Under the pieces are notes generated by a model. The model ran no database searches. It was given only the letters and a program-made list of their open reading frames with translations, and had not been told where the DNA came from. Both the position numbers and the translations under genes were made by a program. From contig NZ_LSJY01000040.1 in NCBI RefSeq assembly GCF_001556865.1, positions 1-26,411 on the forward strand: a stretch of DNA of 26,411 nt. Direction: 5' to 3'. Shown here piece by piece: positions 1 to 6,641 of this stretch (within the stretch, counting starts at the first letter, position 1; every line of letters begins with the position of its first letter). The DNA comes from Sphingobium sp. CCH11-B1. GTDB taxonomy: Bacteria > Pseudomonadota > Alphaproteobacteria > Sphingomonadales > Sphingomonadaceae.

Positions 1-515
1 GCGGCGATGCGGTTGTGGACGTGGCGCCAGTGCTCGGGCGCCGCGTCGCAGGGATCGACGCCCGCCGTCTCCACCGCGTCGATCGCGGCGAGCACCTGCT
101 GGACCTTGGGCCAGCTCTCGATGTGCAGGAGGATTTCGCCGCCCGGCCGCACGAACGGCAGCGTCGTATAAGGCTCGCCCGGCGTGACCGCGCGCACCAC
201 GTCGATGCGCGAGGCGATCGTGCCATAGTCGTTGGCGGTCCAGCGGACGAAGGCAAACACCGCGCCCGGCCGGAAGCTCATGACGCGCGTCCGGCGTGTG
301 ACGATGCGTTCCTGCGCGACGCGGCCGAAGCGTATCCAGTGCTCCAGCTTCTTTTCGATCCAGGTCAGTTCGACTTCGGTCAGCCGCGATCGCGATGCCA
401 GCGCCGTTGGTTCTGTCGGCGTTCGGGCGGCCTGCGCCTGCTCCGCCGCGCGGCGGCGCAGCGCGGCTTCGAACCCGCTGAAGTCTATGCGCTGCGGATG
501 CGCGGGATCGCTCAT
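1..515 (-). CDS. DUF2840 domain-containing protein (partial, runs off the left edge)
   Basis: The minus-strand frame starts with ATG at 515-513 and is open to base 1, giving about 171 residues without a stop. The translation contains LTEVELTWIEKKLEHWIRFG, then FRPGAVFAFVRWTANDYGT, ASRIDVVRAVTPGEPYTTLP and FVRPGGEILLHIESWPKVQQ. This is the DUF2840 pattern as I know it. The family is found almost only on integrative or conjugative elements, next to an S26 signal peptidase (TraF-like) and RepA. Its biochemical role is unknown. The start codon overlaps the stop of the upstream cytosine methyltransferase gene in an ATGA arrangement, so the two are probably translationally coupled in one leftward operon. 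Only a few residues should be missing, judging by family length. Confidence 0.85.
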   Translation of the reverse strand, partial: MSDPAHPQRIDFSGFEAALRRRAAEQAQAARTPTEPTALASRSRLTEVELTWIEKKLEHWIRFGRVAQERIVTRRTRVMSFRPGAVFAFVRWTANDYGTIASRIDVVRAVTPGEPYTTLPFVRPGGEILLHIESWPKVQQVLAAIDAVETAGVDPCDAAPEHWRHVHNRIA

Positions 516-1855
516 CGTTCGTCTCCGGTGATGTCGGGGGAGGTTCGCCCGAGCACGACGTCGAGCGCGGCTTCGGTGCGCAGGATGGCGCGGCCGATGG
601 CTTCGGGGATTTGCGGGAGAACGGCGTCGCCGAACGCCTCGACGATCAGGCTGGCCGCAGCCGTCCGCTTTCCAGCGCCGATCGCAACGCGCGTGCCAGC
701 CACCCAGGCGGAAAGCCCATCATCCAGCCGTAGGTGATGGGCAAGGCCGCCGTTCCAGTCAGCCCACGGCTCCGCAGCATCGCCGCCAGCGCGCGGGCGC
801 CCGCCCATTTGTCCGGCGCGCGATCCGTCATCGCGCCGTCCATCACCGCGTCCATCGTCGGCGATTTCCGCCGATCGTAGGCCGGACTCCAGCCGTCCAT
901 CCGGCTGTCGCGCTTCGTCGGGGTGGGGAGGATTTCCGCCGCGTGGCGCAACAGGTTCGGCGTGTCGATCTGCGCCTTCGCGCCGTTCGCCCGGCGTCCC
1001 GTTTCGATCTCCTGCCGGCTCAATCTCCGTCCGCCGTTCGGTTTGACAGGCGTCGGCATCATGCCCGCGTGCCGGCTCGCATGGCCCTGCAACTGGCTGA
1101 GCACATCGCCCCGGCCGCCCTTGTCCGCATCCGATTTGCGCGGCGTCGCGAGGATCATGCGAAGCGGATATGTCGATCCTGCGCCGCCGCCCGCGCCGTC
1201 CCTCATCCCGTCCGTCGCCATCGGCGTCGGCAGCCTGTTCTCGCGAAACAGGTCGAACAGACCCGATTCCTTGAGGGCCGTCCGTGCGCCCGATCCACCC
1301 TCCAGCCGGATGCCGCCTTGCTGGGATTGCGATACCGGCGTCGGCAAGCTGGCCTGGGTCGTAGCCGATAAGCCAGGACCGCTTGCGGACATGGTTGGCG
1401 CCGACATTTTCAGCAGCCACCACGCACGGTTCGCAGGCGTAGCCGAGCGTTTCCAGGAGAAGGAGCAGCCGGTCAGCGCCGCGAGTTCGCAGATTAGCGC
1501 TGTTCTCAAAAGCGAACCAGCGAGGGCGGCACTCTCCGACCAGCCGGACGGCTTCGAGGTAGAGGCCCGACCGTTCGCCTTCGATCCCCCTGCCTTTGGT
1601 GTTGGCGCTGGAGATGTCCTGGCACGGCGGCGAACCGACGATGATGTCGGGCAGGAATCCAAGTTCAGAAACAAGTCGAGCTGCCGTGAGGGACCGGACA
1701 TCCGCGTAGAGTCTGACATGGGGATTGTTCTCCGCGTAGAGGATGCGGCGCCATTCGACGATCTCGCAGGCGGCGACGGTGACGAATCCGGCGCGGTGCA
1801 GGCCGAGCGACCAGCCGCCCGCCGCGGCGCTGAACAGGTCGAGCGCGCGCATCAT
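512..1855 (-). CDS. DNA (cytosine-5-)-methyltransferase
   Basis: This is a C5-methyltransferase that transfers a methyl group from S-adenosylmethionine to cytosine in DNA. Visible motifs in order are motif I (ALDLFSAAAGGWSLGL) near the N-terminus, motif IV (GSPPCQDIS, catalytic Cys), motif VI (FAFENSANLRTRG), motif VIII (GANHVRKRSWLIG) and a motif X-like EAFGDAVLPQIPEAIGRAI near the C-terminus. The ATG at 1855 overlaps the upstream stop as ATGA; a TTG at 1861 and an ATG at 1852 are alternatives. The central 200 residues are Gly/Arg/Asp-rich and look poor in this frame. The neighbouring frame over about 646-1370 instead gives LPTPMATDG, LPTPTKRDS and WMMGFPPGWL with higher GC at third positions, so a compensated frameshift is possible (see findings). 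No restriction endonuclease is adjacent. Confidence 0.8.
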   Translation of the reverse strand: MMRALDLFSAAAGGWSLGLHRAGFVTVAACEIVEWRRILYAENNPHVRLYADVRSLTAARLVSELGFLPDIIVGSPPCQDISSANTKGRGIEGERSGLYLEAVRLVGECRPRWFAFENSANLRTRGADRLLLLLETLGYACEPCVVAAENVGANHVRKRSWLIGYDPGQLADAGIAIPARRHPAGGWIGRTDGPQGIGSVRPVSREQAADADGDGRDEGRRGRRRRIDISASHDPRDAAQIGCGQGRPGRCAQPVAGPCEPARGHDADACQTERRTEIEPAGDRNGTPGERREGADRHAEPVAPRGGNPPHPDEARQPDGRLESGLRSAEIADDGRGDGRRDDGSRAGQMGGRPRAGGDAAEPWADWNGGLAHHLRLDDGLSAWVAGTRVAIGAGKRTAAASLIVEAFGDAVLPQIPEAIGRAILRTEAALDVVLGRTSPDITGDER

Positions 1856-3000
1856 TCGCAAAGCCCGTATTCGCTGTCGCAGAGCAGGCCGTGCTCATCG
1901 GCGTCGCGCTGCTCCTGCGCGAGGAACAGGTCGTAGTTGCGGCCGCCCCGGCTGGTGCGCGACCACGCGATCGCCCTGTCGATCGTCGCACGTCCATGAT
2001 CGGCGGGATCGCCGGGCACGGTCGGCGCGGGCAGCAGGGATGCCGGCGCTCCCGATATCGCGGTGCGCCGCGAAACGAGGCTGACCAGCCGTTCCCACTC
2101 CCGCACGCGATCGACTTCCGCGGGAAACCGCATGGCCCAGGCGCGCAGTTCGCGCTTCCTAACCATGATGCAGGTCGAGCAGCCGACCCGGCTCATCCCC
2201 ATCGTGTAGAGCGGGTTATGCCGGAGTCCGTGGCGCTCGGAGATGGCGAAGGCGTCGGCCGCCGACCAGCGAAAGATGGGCCGGTAGAGCACCTTGCGGG
2301 CGCCGGAGGGATGCCGCACCGACTGGATCGGCGGCTTCTTCGCCCGCGCCGGGCTTTCGTCGGCGCGCTCGCCGATCCAGTCGATGACCGAGATCCCCGC
2401 ATCGAGCAGCGGACGCTTGCGATGCATCATCGGGATCAGTTTGGTCTCGTCGGTGCAGAAGCGCGTTTTGGTGCCGGGAAACCGGCCGTGCAGCATCGCC
2501 ATGTCGAGGAACGGGATGCCGGTGGGATGCAGCAGCTCGAGCGCGCGGTCGATCAGATGATCGGGAACCGGGGGCGAGACCAGGACGGGACATTCGCACG
2601 CGGCGAGCCATTGGCCTTTCGTGAGCCTGCCTGCCTGCCACGCGGCCCGGCGCTGGTTGCACGCGCCCTTATGGCGGGTCCGCCGCTTCTCCTTCGACCA
2701 TTCCTCGCGCAGCATCGCGCGCTTGCGGGCGAAGGCCGCCGCGTCTGTGAGCCCCGGCACGTCGTTCGCCGAGACCGTCTCGATACACAGGCCGGTGCGT
2801 TGTCGCAGCCAGCCGTCGAGATACGCGATGTGGTCGAGCGTGATCGGGTTCTCGTGGCCGTTGTCTGCCGAGAGGAACCGCGGCGCGCGGTTGCCGAACG
2901 CGGCAAGCCCCCTGCGCTCGATCCGCTCGACCATCCGGCAAAGGACGGCCTGGCTGTCCTTGCCGCCCGAGATGCTGCCGAAGTGCTGGGCGGCGATCAT
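1852..3000 (-). CDS. Phosphoadenosine phosphosulfate reductase family protein (ATP-pyrophosphatase fold)
   Basis: The N-terminus has the PP-loop SISGGKDSQAVLCRM (SGGKDS at residues 11-16 from the chosen start), which binds and pyrophosphorylates ATP in the PAPS reductase/ThiI/DndC superfamily. At 382 residues it is longer than CysH. Two close cysteines sit in VGCSTCIMVRKREL (about 274 and 277), with more in KGACNQ, ACECP and the C-terminal CDSEYGLC, so an Fe-S cluster or persulfide chemistry is conceivable. The ATG at 3000 puts the loop at the usual distance from the N-terminus; a GTG at 3054 is an alternative start. The stop overlaps the methyltransferase start (ATGA). The context is replication and DNA modification with no sulfate-assimilation genes, which suggests action on DNA or tRNA rather than cysteine synthesis. 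That is inference. Confidence 0.78.
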   Translation of the reverse strand: MIAAQHFGSISGGKDSQAVLCRMVERIERRGLAAFGNRAPRFLSADNGHENPITLDHIAYLDGWLRQRTGLCIETVSANDVPGLTDAAAFARKRAMLREEWSKEKRRTRHKGACNQRRAAWQAGRLTKGQWLAACECPVLVSPPVPDHLIDRALELLHPTGIPFLDMAMLHGRFPGTKTRFCTDETKLIPMMHRKRPLLDAGISVIDWIGERADESPARAKKPPIQSVRHPSGARKVLYRPIFRWSAADAFAISERHGLRHNPLYTMGMSRVGCSTCIMVRKRELRAWAMRFPAEVDRVREWERLVSLVSRRTAISGAPASLLPAPTVPGDPADHGRATIDRAIAWSRTSRGGRNYDLFLAQEQRDADEHGLLCDSEYGLCE

Positions 3001-3126
3001 GGCCGCGGTTCCGGCCCGCGCCGCGTAACACGGTGCCGGGATTGATCGCCGCACGCAAAAGGCGTAGTAGTATAGCGTAGGGGAGACGGCGGATTTACTG
3101 CCCGATACTTCGCGTCGTCTCGCGAA

Positions 3127-3135
3127 TTATCCACA
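3127..3135 (+). promoter_or_regulatory. DnaA box TTATCCACA
   Basis: Exact match to the consensus DnaA box, lying on the far side of the iterons from repA and beside the AT-rich segment. Confidence 0.6.
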
Positions 3136-3152
3136 GCACCAAAGCGCGTTAG

Positions 3153-3173
3153 AAAGAATACGAAGTATTCTTT
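3153..3173. repeat. Inverted repeat with 9-bp arms
   Basis: AAAGAATAC and GTATTCTTT are perfect inverted arms around a 3-nt GAA spacer, inside the AT-rich part of the origin region. It could be a Rep or regulator operator, or a weak terminator for leftward transcription from repA. The sequence does not decide between these. Confidence 0.5.
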
Positions 3174-3236
3174 ACTGTTAGCATAGTTAGAAGAGAGCCG
3201 ATTCCGCGAGCGATTCCAGAAGCTTGTGCGGAGGTC

Positions 3237-3304
3237 CGGTTTTTTATAGGCCGAGTCAGCGGTTTTTAATCGGCCGAGTCCGGCGGTTTTCAATAGGCCG
3301 AGTC
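3237..3304 (+). repeat. Three tandem 21-bp iterons
   Basis: Copies lie at 3237-3257, 3260-3280 and 3284-3304. Each begins CGGTTTT, has a variable A/T-rich centre, and ends GGCCGAGTC. The start-to-start spacing is 23 and 24 bp, close to two helical turns, as expected for RepA-binding iterons. The last copy abuts the repA stop codon. Confidence 0.75.
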
Positions 3305-4186
3305 TCATGGCCGGTTATCCACAGCCAGCCCCATGACCCGCGCCGCCTTCTCGAACGGATCGGCGGGCACGGGCGCGAAGGTCAGCCGCTCGCGGCCGAA
3401 CGCCCGCTCGATCGCCAGCGCGTAGCCCGGCAGCGACTGGCGCTGCACGATGGCGCGCAGCTCGAACGCGAACTGCTTCAAGGGCGAGAGCGCGCCGGAT
3501 TTCAGGTGAAGGTGCGGGACGTCGAAGCTCCAGCCGCCTTCCTGCTGGCCGCCATGCTTGCGCACGATCCGGTAGAGCCAGCGTTCCAGCCCGCCCGTTA
3601 GGTCGAAATAGGCCCGGTCGATGGTGAGCACGAACGTGCGGTCGACGACGCCGGCATAGAACCAGTCCGGCAGGATCAGCTCCAGTCCAAGCGGACGGCC
3701 GTCGCCGTCGAGCCGTTCCTGCCACTCGTTGATCCACGAGAAGCGATGGCGTCGCCGCTGGTGCTGCTGGCGGATCGAGGTGGCGACCGTGGTGGATTGC
3801 AGCCGGTCGAGCGCGGCCTTCAGCCGGTCATAATGATCCTTGCCGGTGCCTCGTCCGGTGAATGTGAGGATTTCGTGCGGCGTCGTCGCCATCAGGCGCG
3901 AGGTCGGCAGCCCCGCGTCGCGCGCGGCGACGATCTGGCTCGCCGCCCATATCAGCACGTCGGCGTCCCATATGGTCGCCATGCCATGTTCGGGCACGGC
4001 CTCGACCGATATCCAGGTCGCGCCCATGCGGAAATCGATCGGCGTCACCCGCCTGCGCTTGGCGAGGCTGAAGAACGGCCAGGCCATGAGGTCCTGGGCA
4101 TCGCGCGGCGCGATATCGCGCCCGAGCGAGGGGAACAGCGCGAGTTGGGCGCGCTCGCCGGAACGGGAGGCGGTGCGCGGCATCAT
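3305..4186 (-). CDS. repA: Replication initiator protein A (RepA/RPA family)
   Basis: This 293-residue protein matches my knowledge of the plasmid RepA (RPA) family. It opens with an LFPSLGRDIAPRDAQDLMAW segment, followed by PFFSLAKRRRVTPIDFRMG, EVPEHGMATIWDADVLIWAA-type residues, a GTGKDHYDRLKAALDRLQ segment and a YFDLTGGLERWLYRIVRKHG helix-rich C-terminal half. It would bind the iterons just past its own 3' end and open the origin; its last codons contain a DnaA box. The ATG at 4186 overlaps the stop of the upstream HTH gene (ATGA). A second ATG follows at 4183. Finding a replication initiator on an integrated element suggests an excised, replicating stage or an integrated-plasmid origin. 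Confidence 0.88.
   Translation of the reverse strand: MMPRTASRSGERAQLALFPSLGRDIAPRDAQDLMAWPFFSLAKRRRVTPIDFRMGATWISVEAVPEHGMATIWDADVLIWAASQIVAARDAGLPTSRLMATTPHEILTFTGRGTGKDHYDRLKAALDRLQSTTVATSIRQQHQRRRHRFSWINEWQERLDGDGRPLGLELILPDWFYAGVVDRTFVLTIDRAYFDLTGGLERWLYRIVRKHGGQQEGGWSFDVPHLHLKSGALSPLKQFAFELRAIVQRQSLPGYALAIERAFGRERLTFAPVPADPFEKAARVMGLAVDNRP
3315..3323 (+). promoter_or_regulatory. DnaA box TTATCCACA within the repA 3' end
   Basis: A second exact DnaA box in the same orientation as the first. It is embedded in the codons for the last residues of RepA (VDN), 11 bp from the nearest iteron. Confidence 0.55.
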
Positions 4187-4449
4187 CGGCGGCTCTGCGT
4201 GATCGCCGCATCCCGCTGCGGCATGAGATCGTTCTGGCCGGGGTCGGACGTGGAATATTTGGTGCCGAGGTCGGCCCAGGCGCGCAGGTCGTCGACCGAA
4301 TAGACCACCCGTCCGCCGATCCGGCGATAGGCCGGGCCGCTCCCGAAATAGCGGTGCTTCTCAAGCGTGCGGCCGGAAAGGCCAAGGAAGCGCGCCGCCT
4401 CGGGGGTCCGCAGGTAGCGGGGCGGAAGGGTCACGGGCGGTCGGGACAA
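4183..4449 (-). CDS. AlpA-like/MerR-type helix-turn-helix DNA-binding protein
   Basis: The 88-residue protein has an HTH_17-type core: YLRTPEAARFLGLSGRTLEK, then a wing with GSGPAYRRIGGRVVYSVDDLRAWAD. This is the AlpA/excisionase class of small winged-helix proteins that regulate element genes or act as recombination directionality factors. It sits immediately upstream of repA with a 4-bp start/stop overlap, so repA translation is probably coupled to it. That position is usual in RepA-bearing alphaproteobacterial elements. It may set the repA level or favour excision by the recombinase; which one cannot be told from sequence. Confidence 0.85.
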   Translation of the reverse strand: MSRPPVTLPPRYLRTPEAARFLGLSGRTLEKHRYFGSGPAYRRIGGRVVYSVDDLRAWADLGTKYSTSDPGQNDLMPQRDAAITQSRR

Positions 4450-4578
4450 GGGGCGTCTCCTGCGAGGCGGGGTGGCAGGAGGCGATCATGGCGAAGTGCT
4501 CACGGCAGGGTGGGGAACGAAGATTCGCAGCTGCGCCGATGTGACCACCCCCCGGCCGCTGTCATGCGGCGGGCGCTA

Positions 4579-5127
4579 TCAGCGGAAGCGCAGCAGCTTG
4601 CGGTAGTCGCCCTTCATCATGGCGGTGGCGTCGCGCACCAGGCGATAAGCGAAGGACCGGGCGTCCGAATTCTTGAAATCGGATGCCGAGAGATGCGCGG
4701 CCTCGTCCCTGCCGAGCGCGATCGCGATTTGGCGGTATGTCGCCCCGGCGAGGCGCAGATCGAGCGCGCGAAGCATCAGCTCGAGCCGGGCCGCGCGGAT
4801 CGGGGTGAGCGGCCATCCGCGCGGCAATGGGCCGGTTCGCTTGCCCGACATGAGTCGATGGAAACGCAGCAGGCTGAGGATGCGCTTGATGAAGTCCTTG
4901 TCGAGCGGGACGATCGCGGCGAGCGGCCGGCCGGGCGTCGGATCGCGCAGCCACAGCCGATGCTCGCCGGCCGCGTCAGCGACGACGACATGCCGGCCGT
5001 CGATTCCGGCCTGGTCGGCGAGCAGCGCGCCCAGCGCCAGCGGATCGACCGCCTTGGCGCCGGTATATCCTTCCGGCGCAGCGTCGAGGATCACGGTGAC
5101 GGCGGTGAGTTCCGGCCGCCAGATCAC
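4579..5127 (-). CDS. DUF2285 domain-containing protein (possibly the 3' half of a frameshifted gene)
   Basis: Residues 100-182 carry the DUF2285 signature: LTPIRAARLELMLRALDLRL, then AGATYRQIAIALGRDEAAHL and the tail DFKNSDARSFAYRLVRDATA. The domain resembles a small DNA-binding domain common on conjugative elements. The only start in frame is a GTG at 5127 with no clear ribosome-binding site. The frame stays open upstream and reads FAYLPDELSGTVIWRPEL directly after the end of the DUF6499 gene, which occupies another frame. In many relatives the two domains are fused in a protein of about 250 residues. Deleting one G from the G5 run at 5168-5172 would join them here. Confidence 0.75.
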   Translation of the reverse strand: MIWRPELTAVTVILDAAPEGYTGAKAVDPLALGALLADQAGIDGRHVVVADAAGEHRLWLRDPTPGRPLAAIVPLDKDFIKRILSLLRFHRLMSGKRTGPLPRGWPLTPIRAARLELMLRALDLRLAGATYRQIAIALGRDEAAHLSASDFKNSDARSFAYRLVRDATAMMKGDYRKLLRFR

Positions 5128-5143
5128 CGTGCCCGACAGCTCA

Positions 5144-5344
5144 TCAGGCAGATAGGCGAAAGGACAACCCCCAGCGGCGGGCGAGCGTCGTTCGCTCGCT
5201 GGCCGGGGCGTTCGGGTTCAGTCGCGCCCGCTCTGCGCGATACTGGCGGTTGCGTTGCAGGAACGCGGCGGCGAATTCGGCCCGGCCCGGCGTGTCCGGC
5301 GCATTGCCGGCACGCCGCGCGCGCCCTTCGGGCGTCATTGGCAT
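5144..5344 (-). CDS. DUF6499 (transcriptional-regulator-like) domain protein, 66 residues
   Basis: The sequence FAAAFLQRNRQYRAERARL, followed by ERTTLARRWGLSF, matches the DUF6499 domain that forms the N-terminus of many DUF2285 proteins and also occurs as a separate small protein. The start is the ATG at 5344, preceded by GGAGAGG at a reasonable distance. The frame ends with RLSA and a stop just after the conserved RRWG. The +1 frame continues into the DUF2285 protein, so this is probably the N-terminal half of a gene broken by one inserted base, or else a natural split pair. Confidence 0.65.
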   Translation of the reverse strand: MPMTPEGRARRAGNAPDTPGRAEFAAAFLQRNRQYRAERARLNPNAPASERTTLARRWGLSFRLSA

Positions 5345-5499
5345 GGGATCATCCTCTCCAGCCGCTCATTGTGCGGAGTCTGGACCGCCGAGGATCGGGA
5401 GAAGCACTGCATCCCGACAGCGCGAAGGCCGCGCCAGGCGATGCCGGCCGCGCATCGGAATCCACGACCGGAAAAATCCATTTCGGTCTGAATGTTAAC

Positions 5500-5766
5500 T
5501 TATTCGATGGCGCGCGGGCCGAGCAGATATGCGTAGCCCACTTCGGTCATCCAGCGCGCGCGGGCGAGATGGCTCTCATGCATCGCGCGGGCGCGTTCGG
5601 GTTCCGCGGCCGGATCGATCCCGAAGATATGCGCCGCCGCGTCGCGCCAGTCGGCGCCCTCGTCGTCGGTATCGAGCAGGCGGATATAGTCGGCGAGGTG
5701 ATCCTCGTCATAGGCGGTGAGCCGCGGCGCGTCGGGCGCGCGATCCTTGAAATGCTTGCCGGTCAT
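5500..5766 (-). CDS. Small DUF2285-like protein
   Basis: This 88-residue protein contains YDEDHLADYIRLLDTDDEGA, then DWRDAAAHIFGIDPAAEPER and ARAMHESHLARARWMTEVGY. I recognise it as the short DUF2285-annotated protein that precedes the larger DUF2285 gene on related elements; the family name is less certain than the recognition of the gene type. It is acidic in the first half, with a helical C-terminus. It has a GGAGGA motif upstream of the ATG with a long spacer, and the following gene starts about 155 bp downstream. Function unknown. Confidence 0.7.
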   Translation of the reverse strand: MTGKHFKDRAPDAPRLTAYDEDHLADYIRLLDTDDEGADWRDAAAHIFGIDPAAEPERARAMHESHLARARWMTEVGYAYLLGPRAIE

Positions 5767-6264
5767 AACGCCCCCGTTCCTCCAGTCCCGTTAACCTTTT
5801 AGACCGAAACGGAGACGATTCTATACGCACGGCGGGCATGGCTTCGCGCGTCGTCCGCAATGGTCGGGTTCCAGGTCAGCAGCGGTTCGTCTGCGGTGCG
5901 CCCCCGCAAACTTCGCTCCTGACCCTGATCGGGGAGTTGGAAAACCGGAATATCTCGGTCCCTGTGACCTTTAGCCCGGAAGCCTGTTGTATACGTCACA
6001 GGCTCCCCGACCATGTGGTCAAGGATAGCGGCGCCGTCACGGCCGACGCCCAACCGGATATTCAGGGGTTTCCACGCCCCAGGCCGCCGCGTAGCGGCCC
6101 ACGTCTTTCTTAGGACGGGGACGCCGTTCTGGCTACTGTCTCTTGCGAGCCGGGCGATGCCCGGCGAGCGCGCGCCATGACGGCCGCGCGGACCTATGGG
6201 CCGCGCGGCCGCCGCTGCTCCGGGCAGGACCTGCAGCCGGTTGTCGGTTGTCGGTTGTCGGTTC
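5767..6264. other. Non-coding stretch upstream of the DUF2285 block
   Basis: No convincing gene lies here. An open minus frame at 5799-6320 looks like a chance ORF: it spans a heptamer repeat, has no domain and no clear ribosome-binding site. The stretch contains a perfect 11-bp-arm inverted repeat (6181-6211) and four heptamers (6238-6265). It could hold the leftward promoter for the DUF2285-HTH-repA genes or an oriT; neither is shown. Confidence 0.5.
6181..6211. repeat. Perfect inverted repeat, 11-bp GC-only arms
   Basis: CGGCCGCGCGG at 6181-6191 and CCGCGCGGCCG at 6201-6211 are exact inverted copies around ACCTATGGG. There is no T-run after either arm, so it is a structural or protein-binding element rather than an ordinary terminator. 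Confidence 0.5.
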
Positions 6265-6265
6265 T
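6238..6265 (+). repeat. Tandem heptamer repeat (CGGTTGT)x3 plus CGGTTCT
   Basis: Four consecutive 7-bp units, the last with one change, lying just downstream of the stop codon of the hypothetical gene at 6265-6573. Confidence 0.7.
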
Positions 6266-6573
6266 CAATATCGGCCCGAGAAAGGCAAGAACGGCTGTTC
6301 TTTCCAGCTTCGGTCAACACGGCGGTAGGTCAGCCGCCGGCAGCGAAATGCGTTCCAGGTCCAAATCAGCGGCTCAAAGCCGTGCCACCAATCGGCGTCA
6401 ATGTCGCCGCAACGCCCTTCAAAGCAAAGCTTATGGCGCGCGTCATAGAGTCGAAACTCCATCGGCAAACTGTCGCCCTCGTTCGTGCCGGCATAGGCGA
6501 TGCTTCCTTCGGCATCTTCACCGACCCCGGCAAGGGAAGTGCCCATATGATCGGATGTGATAATCCAGCGCAT
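6265..6573 (-). CDS. Small hypothetical protein of mobile elements
   Basis: The 102-residue protein begins MRWIITSDHMGTSLAG and includes LPMEFRLYDARHKLCFEGRC. Its layout (a starting I-T-x-D-H segment, then FR-LYD, then YEGR-like) resembles a hypothetical protein common on rhizobial and sphingomonad elements, so I regard it as real. AAGGA precedes the ATG at a suitable distance. The C-terminus is rich in Trp and Arg (WTWNAFRCRRLTYRRVDRSW). It follows the DNA methyltransferase gene by about 70 bp on the same strand. No function can be assigned. Confidence 0.6.
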   Translation of the reverse strand: MRWIITSDHMGTSLAGVGEDAEGSIAYAGTNEGDSLPMEFRLYDARHKLCFEGRCGDIDADWWHGFEPLIWTWNAFRCRRLTYRRVDRSWKEQPFLPFSGRY

Positions 6574-6641
6574 GATATAATTCCTTGTGAGGGTGGCGCC
6601 CGCCGCAGGGACGGGCGCGAATGATGGGAAAGGGTGGCGAC

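Larger units (their letters stand above)
3001..3330. other. oriV: Probable replication origin (oriV) of the element
   Basis: This gene-free gap lies directly downstream of repA. It contains three direct 21-bp iteron-like repeats, two perfect DnaA boxes (TTATCCACA) flanking the interval, an AT-rich stretch around 3140-3195 that could serve as an unwinding element, and a 9-bp-arm hairpin. Rep gene, iterons, DnaA boxes and AT-rich DNA together form the classic plasmid origin layout. Function is inferred from this layout. Confidence 0.65.

Noticed and set aside
4354..5802. Plus-strand ORF of 482 codons
   Set aside because: It is the complement of four minus-strand genes with known domains; Arg-rich shadow typical of GC-rich DNA.
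5799..6320. Minus-strand ORF of 173 codons
   Set aside because: It covers the inverted repeat and the heptamer array, has no recognisable domain or ribosome-binding site, and overlaps the well-supported gene at 6265-6573.
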